DNA of 56,073 bases from Clostridia bacterium (GCA_017935065.1 JAGBIF010000002.1:1-56073); one strand, 5' to 3'. Positions 42,049 through 50,834 are shown, counted from the first letter of the stretch. The notes: generated by a model from the letters alone, not told the origin. Made by a program: numbers and translations.

Positions 42049-42807
42049 TTACTTGATTACAGCGCCAGGATGCTTTTCCATAATAACCGAGAGCGCATCC
42101 TTGTCTGCAAATACCACTACATCGTTTGCAAAGCGAAGAATGGACGCGGGCACGCGGGGGGTTACCTCACCGAAGAGCGAGCGCTCAAGAATATCCGCCT
42201 TGCCCTTACCCATAGCGAGAAGAAGCACCTTCTTTGCCGACATTATCTGTCCGATACCCATAGAAAGCGCCTGAGTGGGAACCTCATCACGCGACGTGAA
42301 GAAGCGCGCGTTTGCATCTATGGTAGAGTCTGTAAGATTTACAAGGCTTGTGCCGTAGGGGAAGTGATCGTCAGGCTCATTGAAGCCGATGTGACCGTTG
42401 TTGCCTATTCCAAGCACCTGAAGGTCAATACCGCCGAGCGACTCTATTACCTTATCGTATCTTTCGCACTCAGCCTTGGGATCCTCTGCCATACCGTTAG
42501 GGATATTAGTGTTATTTAAGTCAATGTCGACCTTATCAAAGAGATTAGCTCTCATAAAGTATGCGTAGCTCTGATCGTGGTCCTTGGTAAGACCTACGTA
42601 CTCGTCAAGGTTAGCGCTCTTTACAGCCTTAAAGGAAATCTCGCCTCTGTCGCACTTCTCAGCGAGGGCGGTATACATACCGATAGGGGATGAGCCCGTA
42701 GCAAGTCCGAGCACACAGTCGGGCTTTTCCTTAACAAGTGATGCGATGACCTCAGCCGCCGCGCGGCCTGCGTCCTCTGCGGTTTCGGAATAGTAAATTT
42801 TGATCAT
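42049..42807 (-). CDS. nagB: Glucosamine-6-phosphate deaminase
   Basis: 252 residues. Converts glucosamine-6-phosphate to fructose-6-phosphate and ammonia. Motifs: LATGSSPIGMY, NLDEYVGL and GIGNNGHIGFNEP, with catalytic Asp and His in the family positions. Ribosome site AGAGGT; 20 bases after the kinase fusion gene. NagA, which makes the substrate from GlcNAc-6-phosphate, is not in the window. Short C-terminus, so allosteric control as in the E. coli enzyme may be missing. Confidence 0.95.
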   Translation of the reverse strand: MIKIYYSETAEDAGRAAAEVIASLVKEKPDCVLGLATGSSPIGMYTALAEKCDRGEISFKAVKSANLDEYVGLTKDHDQSYAYFMRANLFDKVDIDLNNTNIPNGMAEDPKAECERYDKVIESLGGIDLQVLGIGNNGHIGFNEPDDHFPYGTSLVNLTDSTIDANARFFTSRDEVPTQALSMGIGQIMSAKKVLLLAMGKGKADILERSLFGEVTPRVPASILRFANDVVVFADKDALSVIMEKHPGAVIK

Positions 42808-42827
42808 AGTATTTTACCTCTTTCTTT

Positions 42828-44891
42828 TTAAATTTGTGAGTATTTATTTACAATTTCGTGCATCCTGGGAAGAGCCTTCTCCATATCGGATACGAGCTTG
42901 AACTGGTTTCTCGCCCTGTCAAGGTTCTGGCCCTCTCTCGAGGTCTTGAAATATGTATCGCCACTGAGATAGTCGGTCAAAAATCTCATTCCGCACTCAA
43001 GCGTCATCATAATAGCGCTCTCAGGAAGAAGCGAAAGCTCGGTCGCGGTAAGACCGCCGTCAGCGCCCTCAATGAAGCCCTTTACATAAAGCTCAAAAAG
43101 ACCGATGTCGAAGTTGACCTTGGAAAGGTCTGCCTCATCCTCGAGCGCGGTGGTCGCACCAAAGCGGATAGAATCACCGAAATCGTTTATAGCATAACCA
43201 GGCATAATGGTATCAAGGTCGATAACACATACAGGCTTCTTGGTGTCCTTATCGTAGAGTATGTTGTTGAGCTTGGTGTCGTTGTGAGTAACCTTAAGAG
43301 GAAGCCTTCCCGCCGCATGCTCACGCTCAAAGAGTCCTATGAACTCCTCTCTTGCCCTTGCAAACTCAACCTCGGGCATAACCGACTCAAGTCTTTCAAA
43401 CTTATCAAGAGCGACAGCCTCGTTAAGCTGACGAAGTCTGTCGGGGGTGTTGTGGAAGTTGGGGATAGTCTCTACAAGCTCCTCAGCTGGGAAATCGCGA
43501 AGCTTACTCTGGAAATCACCGAAGGCTACCGCGCACTCGTAGAACTGCTCGGGGCTTTCAACCTTATTGAAGCTGATGCTGTCCTCAATGAAGATAAGCA
43601 TTCTCCAATAGTCGCCCTCCTCGGAAAGATAATAGCTCTTCCCGTCAAGGCTCTCGATAACGTTGAGCGTACCGCGGATGGGATCTCCGCCCTCCTTTTT
43701 GATAATGTCCGCAAGATAAGAGGTTACCTTTGCGAAGTTACCCATAAGAAGGTCGGGGCGCTTGAATACGTTTTTGTTAATTCTCTGAAGAATATACTTC
43801 TTCTCACCGCCGTTTACCTTGGTGATTATCTTGTATGTATCGTTTATGTGTCCGTTTCCGTACGGCTCACACGAGCTTACCTCGCCCTCAATTCTGAACT
43901 TTTTGCAAATTCTTTCGCCAACACTCATATTCTCATTCTCCTTTTCCTGAAGTCCAAGCAGCGACGCGCCTATTATTCCCGCGTCGTTTTTGAATTTAGC
44001 AACCTCAACGCGCGTGCGTCCTTGACGAAGGCCGAAGGACAGACGCATTACCCTGTCGCGAAGCGGAAGCATAAGCGCATCCCCCTCGTTGGATATTCCG
44101 CCGCCGATGCATACGACCGAGGGCTGGAATACATTGATTACATTGGATATACCGTAAGCGAGGTTATCAATGAAGTCGGCAGTAAGCATACCCGCGGCAA
44201 AATCTCCGTCGCGCCTTGCCGAAAAGGCGGTCCTTCCGTCGACTGCATTTACATCACCGCCACATATATCCCACATCTTACTGTCAGGATAAAGCGACAT
44301 CATTCTGCGCGTCTCCCTGATAAGTCCCGTAGCCGAGCAGTACGCCTCGAGGCATCCGCGCTTTCCGCAGGGACATTCTCTTCCCTCCGCGCGAATAACC
44401 ATATGACCTATCTCGGCGGCAAAGCCGTTGAAGCCGTCCCAGATATTTCCGTTGATGACGATACCGCCTCCGACACCCGTGCCCAGGGTTATCGCGACAA
44501 GCGAGGGGCTTCCCTGACCTACTCCCCAAAGCGCCTCGGCATATGCGGCGGCATTCGCGTCATTCGCGAGAAAGACGGGCTTTGAGGTAATTCTGCGAAG
44601 TATCTCGGCAAAGGGGGTATTGTTCCATCCGAGGTTGACCGCCGATATGACGGTATCGTTTTTTACAATACCTGGCGTGGCAACACCTATCCAAAGGATA
44701 TCGTCCTTGCTTATACCCGTTTTTTTGGTGAGCGACCTGATGAGCGCGGCAATATCCGCGGATATGTCCTCACAGCTTCTGGGGGCGTTCGTCTTTACGC
44801 TATCCGACGCGACTATAGTGCGACCGTCAAGCTCTACTATGCCGACCTTGATGTTGGTGCCACCGAGGTCAACTCCGACAGTATATCTCAT
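42828..44891 (-). CDS. Fused ROK sugar kinase and N-acetylhexosamine 1-kinase-like protein
   Basis: 687 residues in one open frame. Residues 1-321 form a complete ROK kinase: DLGGTNIKVG phosphate loop, ATPGIV, GTGVGGGIV, the EIGHM substrate motif and the zinc site CPCGKRGCLEAYC. Residues 322-687 form an aminoglycoside-phosphotransferase-like kinase close to NahK (about 359 residues alone): GNGHINDTYK, catalytic THNDTKLNN (H536-D538) and metal Asp in DLDTIMPG (D558). M322 is preceded by AAGGAG (43938-43943, 9-base spacing), so a second, free kinase may also be translated. The pair would phosphorylate hexosamines at C6 (ROK) and C1 (NahK-like). Promoter 44926-44954; ribosome site AGGAGTT. Confidence 0.85.
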   Translation of the reverse strand: MRYTVGVDLGGTNIKVGIVELDGRTIVASDSVKTNAPRSCEDISADIAALIRSLTKKTGISKDDILWIGVATPGIVKNDTVISAVNLGWNNTPFAEILRRITSKPVFLANDANAAAYAEALWGVGQGSPSLVAITLGTGVGGGIVINGNIWDGFNGFAAEIGHMVIRAEGRECPCGKRGCLEAYCSATGLIRETRRMMSLYPDSKMWDICGGDVNAVDGRTAFSARRDGDFAAGMLTADFIDNLAYGISNVINVFQPSVVCIGGGISNEGDALMLPLRDRVMRLSFGLRQGRTRVEVAKFKNDAGIIGASLLGLQEKENENMSVGERICKKFRIEGEVSSCEPYGNGHINDTYKIITKVNGGEKKYILQRINKNVFKRPDLLMGNFAKVTSYLADIIKKEGGDPIRGTLNVIESLDGKSYYLSEEGDYWRMLIFIEDSISFNKVESPEQFYECAVAFGDFQSKLRDFPAEELVETIPNFHNTPDRLRQLNEAVALDKFERLESVMPEVEFARAREEFIGLFEREHAAGRLPLKVTHNDTKLNNILYDKDTKKPVCVIDLDTIMPGYAINDFGDSIRFGATTALEDEADLSKVNFDIGLFELYVKGFIEGADGGLTATELSLLPESAIMMTLECGMRFLTDYLSGDTYFKTSREGQNLDRARNQFKLVSDMEKALPRMHEIVNKYSQI

Positions 44892-44925
44892 ACCAACTCC
44901 TATATTATTTTTAAAATCTATTATT

Positions 44926-44954
44926 ATTATACTGTATCCCGTTGACTTTTACAA
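44926..44954 (-). promoter_or_regulatory. Sigma-A promoter of the kinase-nagB-DUF4091 operon
   Basis: Minus strand: TTGTAA (44949-44954), 17-base spacer, TATAAT (44926-44931). Overlaps the divergent regulator promoter. Confidence 0.75.
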
Positions 44955-44970
44955 TGTAAAATAGTATAAT
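44942..44970 (+). promoter_or_regulatory. Sigma-A promoter of the PocR/AraC gene
   Basis: TTGACT (44942-44947), 17-base spacer, TATAAT (44965-44970). The spacer holds the palindrome TTTTACAATGTAAAA (44947-44961), which also covers the -35 box of the divergent operon: a good candidate site for the regulator. Confidence 0.8.
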
Positions 44971-45022
44971 GTTTAGCAGAATAGTTCGTTTTTATTCGTT
45001 TATTTTACAAAAGAGGTGTGCT

Positions 45023-45844
45023 CTGAACCATAATGAAATAACCTCGGTGCTGTCCGAGCTTCACAGAATATCCGGCTTTCGTATCTCGCTTCACGGTGTG
45101 AATTTTGAGGAGATAGCGGCATATCCTGAGGACAAGCGCCGCTTTTGCGCCTATATACAGAACGCCAGCGAGAACGAGCGGGACAAGTGCGTTGAGTGCG
45201 ATAAGATATCCTGCAAGCGCGCGCTTGACCTCGGTGAGACTATAATATACAAATGCCCTCAGGGTCTTGTCGAGGCAATAAGCCCGCTTTATAACTTCGG
45301 GGCGCTTACGGGCTTTCTTATGATGGGACAGGTACGGCTTGATACAGACGCCCCCGACACACAGCTTCTCACGCTTATAAGGCTCGGAAAGCAGGACTTC
45401 GACGCGCGCGCCATATGCGCTGAGATACCGACGGTGAGAGAGGATATGCTGAACTCCTACGTGCATATAATGACGATCTGCGCGCAGTATCTGACGCTCT
45501 CAAACGCAGTGAGCGCGACGAAGCCCACGGTAGCACAGCTTGCGCTTCGGTATGTATCCGAAAACTACACCGAGAGAATAAGCATTAACGATATATGCAA
45601 GAGCATCGGCTACTCAAAGTCGACGGTGCTGACCTCCTTTAAGCGCGAGTTTGGCACCACCGTAAACACCTATCTTAACAATATGAGGCTTAACCACGCG
45701 AAAAAGATGCTGGACGACAGCACGCGCACGATAAATGAGGTCGCGCTATCCTCGGGCTTTTCTGACCAGAGCTATTTTTCAAAAATGTTCTCAAAGCTTT
45801 ACGGTATAACACCGAGTGATTACAGAAGGAGAGAGGACGTATGA
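45023..45844 (+). CDS. AraC-family regulator with PocR sensory domain
   Basis: 273 residues as annotated. PocR-type ligand domain (about 5-160) with the cysteine-rich stretch DKCVECDKISC and FGALTGFLMMGQ, and a C-terminal double helix-turn-helix (about 175-270; SIGYSKSTVLTSFKREFG and VALSSGFSDQSYFSKMFSK). The first ATG (44969) lies in the promoter -10 box, so translation must begin later; the best signal is AGAGGTG followed by CTG at 45023, with GTG at 45047 as alternative. Divergent from the hexosamine operon and thus its likely regulator. The downstream nuclease gene overlaps its stop by 4 bases. Confidence 0.85.
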   Translation: MNHNEITSVLSELHRISGFRISLHGVNFEEIAAYPEDKRRFCAYIQNASENERDKCVECDKISCKRALDLGETIIYKCPQGLVEAISPLYNFGALTGFLMMGQVRLDTDAPDTQLLTLIRLGKQDFDARAICAEIPTVREDMLNSYVHIMTICAQYLTLSNAVSATKPTVAQLALRYVSENYTERISINDICKSIGYSKSTVLTSFKREFGTTVNTYLNNMRLNHAKKMLDDSTRTINEVALSSGFSDQSYFSKMFSKLYGITPSDYRRREDV

Positions 45845-46893
45845 GGCTGATACATACCTCCGACCTTCACCTCGGCTCACCCATGACAGCCTCGCTCGGT
45901 AAGGATGCGGCAAAAATCAGAAGGCAGGAGCTGAGGGAAACGCCCGAAAGGCTTGCAGGCGAGGCAGAGCGCCTCGGGTGCGAGGGAATTATTATAGCAG
46001 GTGACCTGTTTGACAGCAACACACCGTCAGCAGTAGAGGCAGAGCTGTTTTTAGCTACGGTAAGAAGGCATCCGAAAATTGCCTTTTTCCTACTTCGCGG
46101 AAACCACGACAGCGGCGTTGAATACGCCTCATCGCATCTGCCGAAAAACCTCTATATCTTTGGTGATAAGCCCACCGAATATAAAATAGGCGAGGTGTCC
46201 CTAATCGGTAGCTCGCGCACAGGCAAGAGTGTGTTCTCGGGGCTTGAGCTTGACAGGGGAAGGGTGAATATACTCGTGCTTCACGGCGCCGTCGGCGGTG
46301 GCGGTGAGGGCTCGATTTCCATGGCGGATGCCAGGGGGCTTGGCATAGATTATCTTGCGCTCGGTCACTATCACGCATACAGCGAATACAGGATAGACAC
46401 TCGCGGGGTATGCGTATATTCAGGCACACCAGAGGGGCGCGGTTTTGACGAGGCTCAGGAATGTGGATATGTACTGATTGACACCGCACGCGGATTAAAG
46501 CACACCTTTGTTCCCTTCGCGAAAAGACGGATTTTGTCAATAGATGTTGACATATCACAGGCATTTGTAATAAATGATATTGAGGAACTTATTCAAAATG
46601 CACTTAAGAATATAGCTGACGGCTCTATTGTAAGAGTAAGGCTTGTCGGTACACGCCATCCAGGGCTTATCTATGATGCCGACTTCCTTTGCGTTCATTT
46701 CAGCGGGCGATTTTTCCACCTTGAGATAATTGACAGCACAAAGCCTGCCGAGGTGCTTACCGAGGACGGCGGGGTAAGGTCGCTGAAGCAGGAATTTCTG
46801 CGTCTTGTCGACAGCTCGGGGCTTGATGAAAAAACCAAGGCGCGTGTCAGAGAGCTTGGTATACAGGCGCTGCTCGGCGGAAAGGTAAGGTAG
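45841..46893 (+). CDS. SbcD/YhaO-like metallophosphoesterase
   Basis: 350 residues. Calcineurin-like nuclease motifs: HTSDLHLGS, GDLFDSN, GNHDS, LHGAV and LGHYHAY, the set of SbcD, Mre11 and YhaO proteins that bind two metal ions and cut DNA. The C-terminal part (about 240-350) is the capping domain for the partner ATPase. ATGA overlap with the regulator gene and a 7-base gap to the ATPase gene place all three in one transcript. Confidence 0.88.
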   Translation: MRLIHTSDLHLGSPMTASLGKDAAKIRRQELRETPERLAGEAERLGCEGIIIAGDLFDSNTPSAVEAELFLATVRRHPKIAFFLLRGNHDSGVEYASSHLPKNLYIFGDKPTEYKIGEVSLIGSSRTGKSVFSGLELDRGRVNILVLHGAVGGGGEGSISMADARGLGIDYLALGHYHAYSEYRIDTRGVCVYSGTPEGRGFDEAQECGYVLIDTARGLKHTFVPFAKRRILSIDVDISQAFVINDIEELIQNALKNIADGSIVRVRLVGTRHPGLIYDADFLCVHFSGRFFHLEIIDSTKPAEVLTEDGGVRSLKQEFLRLVDSSGLDEKTKARVRELGIQALLGGKVR

Positions 46894-46900
46894 GCTTTTC

Positions 46901-48412
46901 GTGTATATAAGAGAAATTTATATTGAAGCCTTTGGCATACTGAAATCCCAGCTTCTGCGCCCTGACACAGGACTTAGCTGTTACGTGCTTGGAAACGGGC
47001 GCGGCAAGACTACCCTTACCTATTTTATAAAGGCAATGCTCTTCGGTCTCGACGACACAAGGCGCTCGCTTCCCGACAATGAGCGTATGCGCTTTATACC
47101 CTGGGACAGATATCGCGCGGGCGGACATCTTACGGTGGAATGCTCGGGCAGGCTCTTTCGTATTGAGCGAGGCTTTGGCAGGCGCGCGGGCGACGATACG
47201 CTTACTGTCTACGATGTGAAAACCGAGCGAAGGACCGATGAGCTTGGTACGGTACCAGGGACCGCCCTGCTTGGGATAGATAAGGACGGCTTTGAAAAGA
47301 CGCTTTTCATATCCGAAAGATTGCTTCGTAATGACGGCGCAAACGATTTGGTATCTGGCAGACTGTCAGACGGCGGTGAGGCGGTATACGCGATAGATGA
47401 ATACAAGCGCGCCTGCTCACTGCTCGAAAACGCAAGGAAGGAAATAAAGCGGCGAGGCGGTGGCGAGCTTACTCGGTGCAAGGAAGAGCTATCCTCGCTC
47501 GAGGCGAGCGCATCAGCGCTTCGGCACTGCGACAGTGAATATCCCGAGGTGCTTTCAAGGCTTCACGATACCGAGAAAAGAATTGACGATGTCCTAAAAC
47601 AAGGTGGCGATAAACAGAGCCGTGACACAAACGTACCTCGCGCACGCGGAAGCAGAGTAAGGCTTGCCCTTGTGCTTTTCGCTGTTCTTTCATTTATCCT
47701 CGCTATCGTAGGCTATGCTATGAGCTATGTCACTCACGCGCATACGGCACTTGGTATTGGAATAATCCTACTCTTGCTTTGGGCTATCGCCCGTCCTCGA
47801 AGAAGGATAGCCGACACGCCCTACACAAAAGATGCGGACGGTATGGCAAGGCGGGCCATTGAGCTTGAACGCGAGCGCTCTTGCCTTACATTTAAAAGAG
47901 ACGAGCTTTTAGCCGCCTCGGATGAGCTTTCTTTGCTTTTGGATGAAATAGCTCGGCTGAAGGCGAGGATACTCTCTCTTGAGGAAGAATATCGGGCAAT
48001 AGAATTGACCGAAGAGCTTCTCGGACAGGCAAAGGACACTGCCGCATCAAAATACCTTGACGGCACGAGGCGCGCGTTTGATGACTATCTTAAGCTCCTC
48101 GGTGTCAAGGGCACTCTTAAGCTTGACAGTGATTTCAACATCCTGTGTCAGGATACAGGCGGGATGAGAGCCTATGAGGCGTACAGTAAGGGACGGCGAG
48201 AGCTGTATTCCTTCGCACTGAGGCTTGCCGTTATTGATTCGCTGTTTTATGATATAACTCCGCCTATTATTATTGACGATGCCTTCGCCGCCTACGACGA
48301 CGAGTCCTTGGCGCTTGCGGCAAGGCTCATACTCAAGCTTTCCGAAGGACGGCAAATTATATATCTTACTCCGTCACACGCAAGGGCACGGGACTTTATG
48401 AAAAGGAATTAA
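46901..48412 (+). CDS. SbcC/YhaN-like ATPase with two central membrane helices
   Basis: 503 residues. ABC/SMC-type head split in two: Walker A GNGRGKTT (31-38) near the N-terminus, a signature-like SKGRRELYSFALRLAV and Walker B PPIIIDDAFAAYDDE near the C-terminus. Between them are short coiled-coil arms and two hydrophobic helices (about 250-300; ALVLFAVLSFILAIVGYAMS and ALGIGIILLLLWAIA), so it is probably membrane-bound. YhaN is about twice as long; the coiled coils are strongly shortened. Starts with GTG after AAGGTAAGG. Probable partner of the SbcD-like nuclease; the connection to the PocR regulator is unexplained. Confidence 0.8.
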   Translation: MYIREIYIEAFGILKSQLLRPDTGLSCYVLGNGRGKTTLTYFIKAMLFGLDDTRRSLPDNERMRFIPWDRYRAGGHLTVECSGRLFRIERGFGRRAGDDTLTVYDVKTERRTDELGTVPGTALLGIDKDGFEKTLFISERLLRNDGANDLVSGRLSDGGEAVYAIDEYKRACSLLENARKEIKRRGGGELTRCKEELSSLEASASALRHCDSEYPEVLSRLHDTEKRIDDVLKQGGDKQSRDTNVPRARGSRVRLALVLFAVLSFILAIVGYAMSYVTHAHTALGIGIILLLLWAIARPRRRIADTPYTKDADGMARRAIELERERSCLTFKRDELLAASDELSLLLDEIARLKARILSLEEEYRAIELTEELLGQAKDTAASKYLDGTRRAFDDYLKLLGVKGTLKLDSDFNILCQDTGGMRAYEAYSKGRRELYSFALRLAVIDSLFYDITPPIIIDDAFAAYDDESLALAARLILKLSEGRQIIYLTPSHARARDFMKRN

Positions 48413-48449
48413 GATTTATTAAAAAATATAAAATATCGGGAAATGTTGC

Positions 48450-48478
48450 TTGACAGTTTTTTTCCGTTGTACTATAAT
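48450..48478 (+). promoter_or_regulatory. Sigma-A promoter of the TetR gene
   Basis: TTGACA (48450-48455), 17-base spacer, TATAAT (48473-48478). Confidence 0.9.
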
Positions 48479-48480
48479 TA

Positions 48481-48498
48481 AATGGACATTAGTCTATT
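48481..48498. promoter_or_regulatory. Likely TetR autoregulatory operator
   Basis: AATGGAC-atta-GTCTATT, a near-perfect palindrome (one mismatch per half) covering the start of transcription of the TetR gene. Confidence 0.55.
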
Positions 48499-48525
48499 AT
48501 CACATTCGCGAGGTTTACCGCACAT

Positions 48526-49098
48526 ATGGAAAAGAAGCTCGATTTACGCATCGTTAAGACCTACTCCAAATTAAGAGAGGCGCTCTCACAGATGATGCAC
48601 GAGATGAAATTTGACGAGATTACCGTCTACGATCTCTGCCTGCGCGCAAAAATCAGGCGTGCCACCTTTTATAAGCACTTCTCGGACAAGTACGATTTTT
48701 TATCAAGCGTAATTTCCTCTATGCAGGAAGAAATCAGCGAGAAGCTTGCGAGAATTGAGCTTTGCGAAAATCCTGTCGATTACTACACGCTTTATGTAAA
48801 GGAAATTCTTGATTATCTTACGGGAAACGCAAAACTCTCCGAGCTTATTCTCGTAAGTGATGAATTTCCCTCTATACTCAATGTCATTATGAAGGGAACG
48901 CGATCCTCGTTTATATGCGACCTTAAGCGCGATGCGAAAAACGGTCTTAAGCTTCCGTCGGACGTTGAAACCGTGGCAATGTTCTTAAACGGCGGTCTTT
49001 GCGCACTCATTGTTGAGTGGCTTCAGAACGGCGCGGTTGACGAGGAAGGCCTGCTTCTGCGTGTAAAGCGCCTTATTGAGCGAGTGCTTGGTTTTTAA
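48526..49098 (+). CDS. TetR/AcrR family transcription regulator
   Basis: 190 residues. N-terminal TetR helix-turn-helix (about 10-57) with KTYSKLREALSQMMHEM and ITVYDLCLRAKIRRATFYKHFSDK, then a helical ligand-binding domain. One-gene unit between a consensus promoter with a palindrome at its start site and a strong terminator, so it probably represses itself. Its other target is not obvious; the neighbours are the SbcC-like gene upstream and malQ on the other strand. Confidence 0.88.
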   Translation: MEKKLDLRIVKTYSKLREALSQMMHEMKFDEITVYDLCLRAKIRRATFYKHFSDKYDFLSSVISSMQEEISEKLARIELCENPVDYYTLYVKEILDYLTGNAKLSELILVSDEFPSILNVIMKGTRSSFICDLKRDAKNGLKLPSDVETVAMFLNGGLCALIVEWLQNGAVDEEGLLLRVKRLIERVLGF

Positions 49099-49155
49099 TA
49101 AAGAAAGAGGCCGTCTCAAATGCAAGCATTTGAGACGGCCTCTTTCTTTATTTTT
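49097..49155. terminator. Bidirectional terminator between the TetR gene and malQ
   Basis: Near-perfect palindrome AATAAAGAAAGAGGCCG... / ...CGGCCTCTTTCTTTATT with only AA in the loop, then TTTTG. It includes the stop codons of both converging genes. Confidence 0.93.
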
Positions 49156-50611
49156 GTCTGTCAGAATCAAAGGCAAAGCGCTTTATCTTCTTGATAAGGG
49201 TCGTTCGGTTATAATCATCATTCATAACCCAAGCCCAGTTTGCGCCTGTGGTAGAGGGGGCATTTATCCGCGCCTCGTCTCCAAGTCCCAGATAATCCTG
49301 CATAGGGATAATTACGGTCTCGGCAACGCTTGACATAGCGTAGGCTATCATCCTGTCAACGCTGTTCTTATAGCCCGTCGGCATACGTCTTGCGTAGCGA
49401 AGCTTCTGGCTTCTGCTGAGCGAATCCCAAAAGCCGCGCGAGGTGGGGTTGTCGTGCGTGCCCGTGTATACCACCGACTGCGGAATATGGTTTGAGAGGG
49501 TGTGGGGGTTAGAGTCGCCACCCTCAAACGAGAACTGAATTACCTTCATTCCTGGGAAGCCCGTTCTCGCAAGAAGCTCATCAACACCGCATCTCAGCAT
49601 ACCGAGGTCCTCGGCAATGATATCCGCCTCGGGAACTGCCTCCTTTATTCTCTCAAAGATGCCATAGCCAGGGCCCATAAGGACAACACCCTCGGCAGGT
49701 GTCGCGGCATTCTTGGGGATTGAAAAATAGTTGGAAAATCCAACGAAGTGGTCTATTCTGATCTTATCGTAAAGCTTTGATGCGTGCTTTATTCTCTCTA
49801 TCCACCAGGTGTAGCCATCCTCTGCCATTTTTTCCCAGTTGTAAAGAGGATTGCCCCAGAGCTGTCCTGTCGCGCTGAAATCATCAGGCGGAACACCCGC
49901 AACACGCGTGGGAACAAGCCTTCCGTCAAGCAGGAACTGCTCAGGCTCACTCCACAGGTCGGCGCTGTCGCAGGAAACGTAGATGGGAAGGTCGCCTATG
50001 ATCTGCACGTCCCTTGAGGCGGCGTAGGCCTTAAGCGCCTGCCACTGTCTTGCAAACTCATACTGGATAAAGCGGTAGAAGTCCATATCGTGAGAGTATT
50101 TCTCAAGAAGCGCGGGAAGGTCGCGGCGAAGAAGCAGATCGTCACTCCACAGGTGGAAATCACCGCCGCCCATATCGTCCTTTATCGCCATAAAGAGCGC
50201 GTAGTTGTCAAGCCAGAACTCATTTTCACGAAGGAAGTTGCCGTAATCATCGGGAATAGCCTTGGAAAAGCGCTCGAAGGCGCGGCGAAGCATAGGAAAG
50301 CGCTCCTGATACAGTCTTCCGTAGTCTATGTAATCCCCCGTCGGCGTTAGCGCCTCAAGGTCGCTTTTGTCAAGATAACCGCGCTCACAGAGGATGTCGG
50401 GATCAATAAAGTAGGGGTTTCCCGCAAAGGCAGAGGGTGACTGATAGGGTGAGTCCCCAAAGGATGTCTGCGTCAGGGGAAGTATCTGCCAGAGCGACTG
50501 TCCCGTTCTGTCAAGAAAATCAACGAAGGTATATGCACTCTCTCCGAATGTTCCTATTCCGTATTTTGACGGAAGCGAAAACACAGGAAGAAGTATTCCG
50601 CACTTTTTCAT
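49148..50611 (-). CDS. malQ: 4-alpha-glucanotransferase (amylomaltase)
   Basis: 487 residues, GH77. Transfers maltodextrin segments between glucans and releases glucose. Motifs: GILLPVFSLPSKYGIGTFG, GDLPIYVSCDSADLW, RIDHFVGF (nucleophile Asp), AEDLG (acid Glu) and YTGTHDNPT. The ATG at 50611 follows GGAGACAT and starts the family sequence (MKKCGILLP); the extra 17 codons upstream are unrelated. Stop lies inside the shared terminator. Stands alone; no glycogen or maltose genes adjoin. Confidence 0.95.
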   Translation of the reverse strand: MKKCGILLPVFSLPSKYGIGTFGESAYTFVDFLDRTGQSLWQILPLTQTSFGDSPYQSPSAFAGNPYFIDPDILCERGYLDKSDLEALTPTGDYIDYGRLYQERFPMLRRAFERFSKAIPDDYGNFLRENEFWLDNYALFMAIKDDMGGGDFHLWSDDLLLRRDLPALLEKYSHDMDFYRFIQYEFARQWQALKAYAASRDVQIIGDLPIYVSCDSADLWSEPEQFLLDGRLVPTRVAGVPPDDFSATGQLWGNPLYNWEKMAEDGYTWWIERIKHASKLYDKIRIDHFVGFSNYFSIPKNAATPAEGVVLMGPGYGIFERIKEAVPEADIIAEDLGMLRCGVDELLARTGFPGMKVIQFSFEGGDSNPHTLSNHIPQSVVYTGTHDNPTSRGFWDSLSRSQKLRYARRMPTGYKNSVDRMIAYAMSSVAETVIIPMQDYLGLGDEARINAPSTTGANWAWVMNDDYNRTTLIKKIKRFAFDSDRQK

Positions 50612-50780
50612 AATGTCTCCAATCTGTCGCGCGCGCGACTGTGCAAGGGGGGATGCGGGCAAGGGGACTTGCCTGCCATCTTAAAAAAAGATAAGTCTAT
50701 TGTACTACAAAGGAAGAAAAAATTCAAGTCCTTATTTTAAATATTTAAAATATTATGCGTGCGCATATAATCGCATAAAG

Positions 50781-50818
50781 AAAAACGGCACAGGCAAAGA
50801 AGTCTGTACCGTTTTTTT
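50781..50818. terminator. Terminator after the lipoprotein gene
   Basis: AAAAACGG-CACAGGC pairs imperfectly with GTCTGTA-CCGTTTTTTT; A-run and T-run on both sides. The remainder of the gap 50612-50834 shows only low-complexity GC-rich and A-rich sequence. Confidence 0.8.
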
Positions 50819-50834
50819 AAGACTTACCTAAATA

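Noticed and set aside
42858..44585. 575-residue open frame on the plus strand
   Set aside because: It is antisense to the clearly conserved ROK/NahK kinase gene and has no recognisable motif; a by-product of codon bias.
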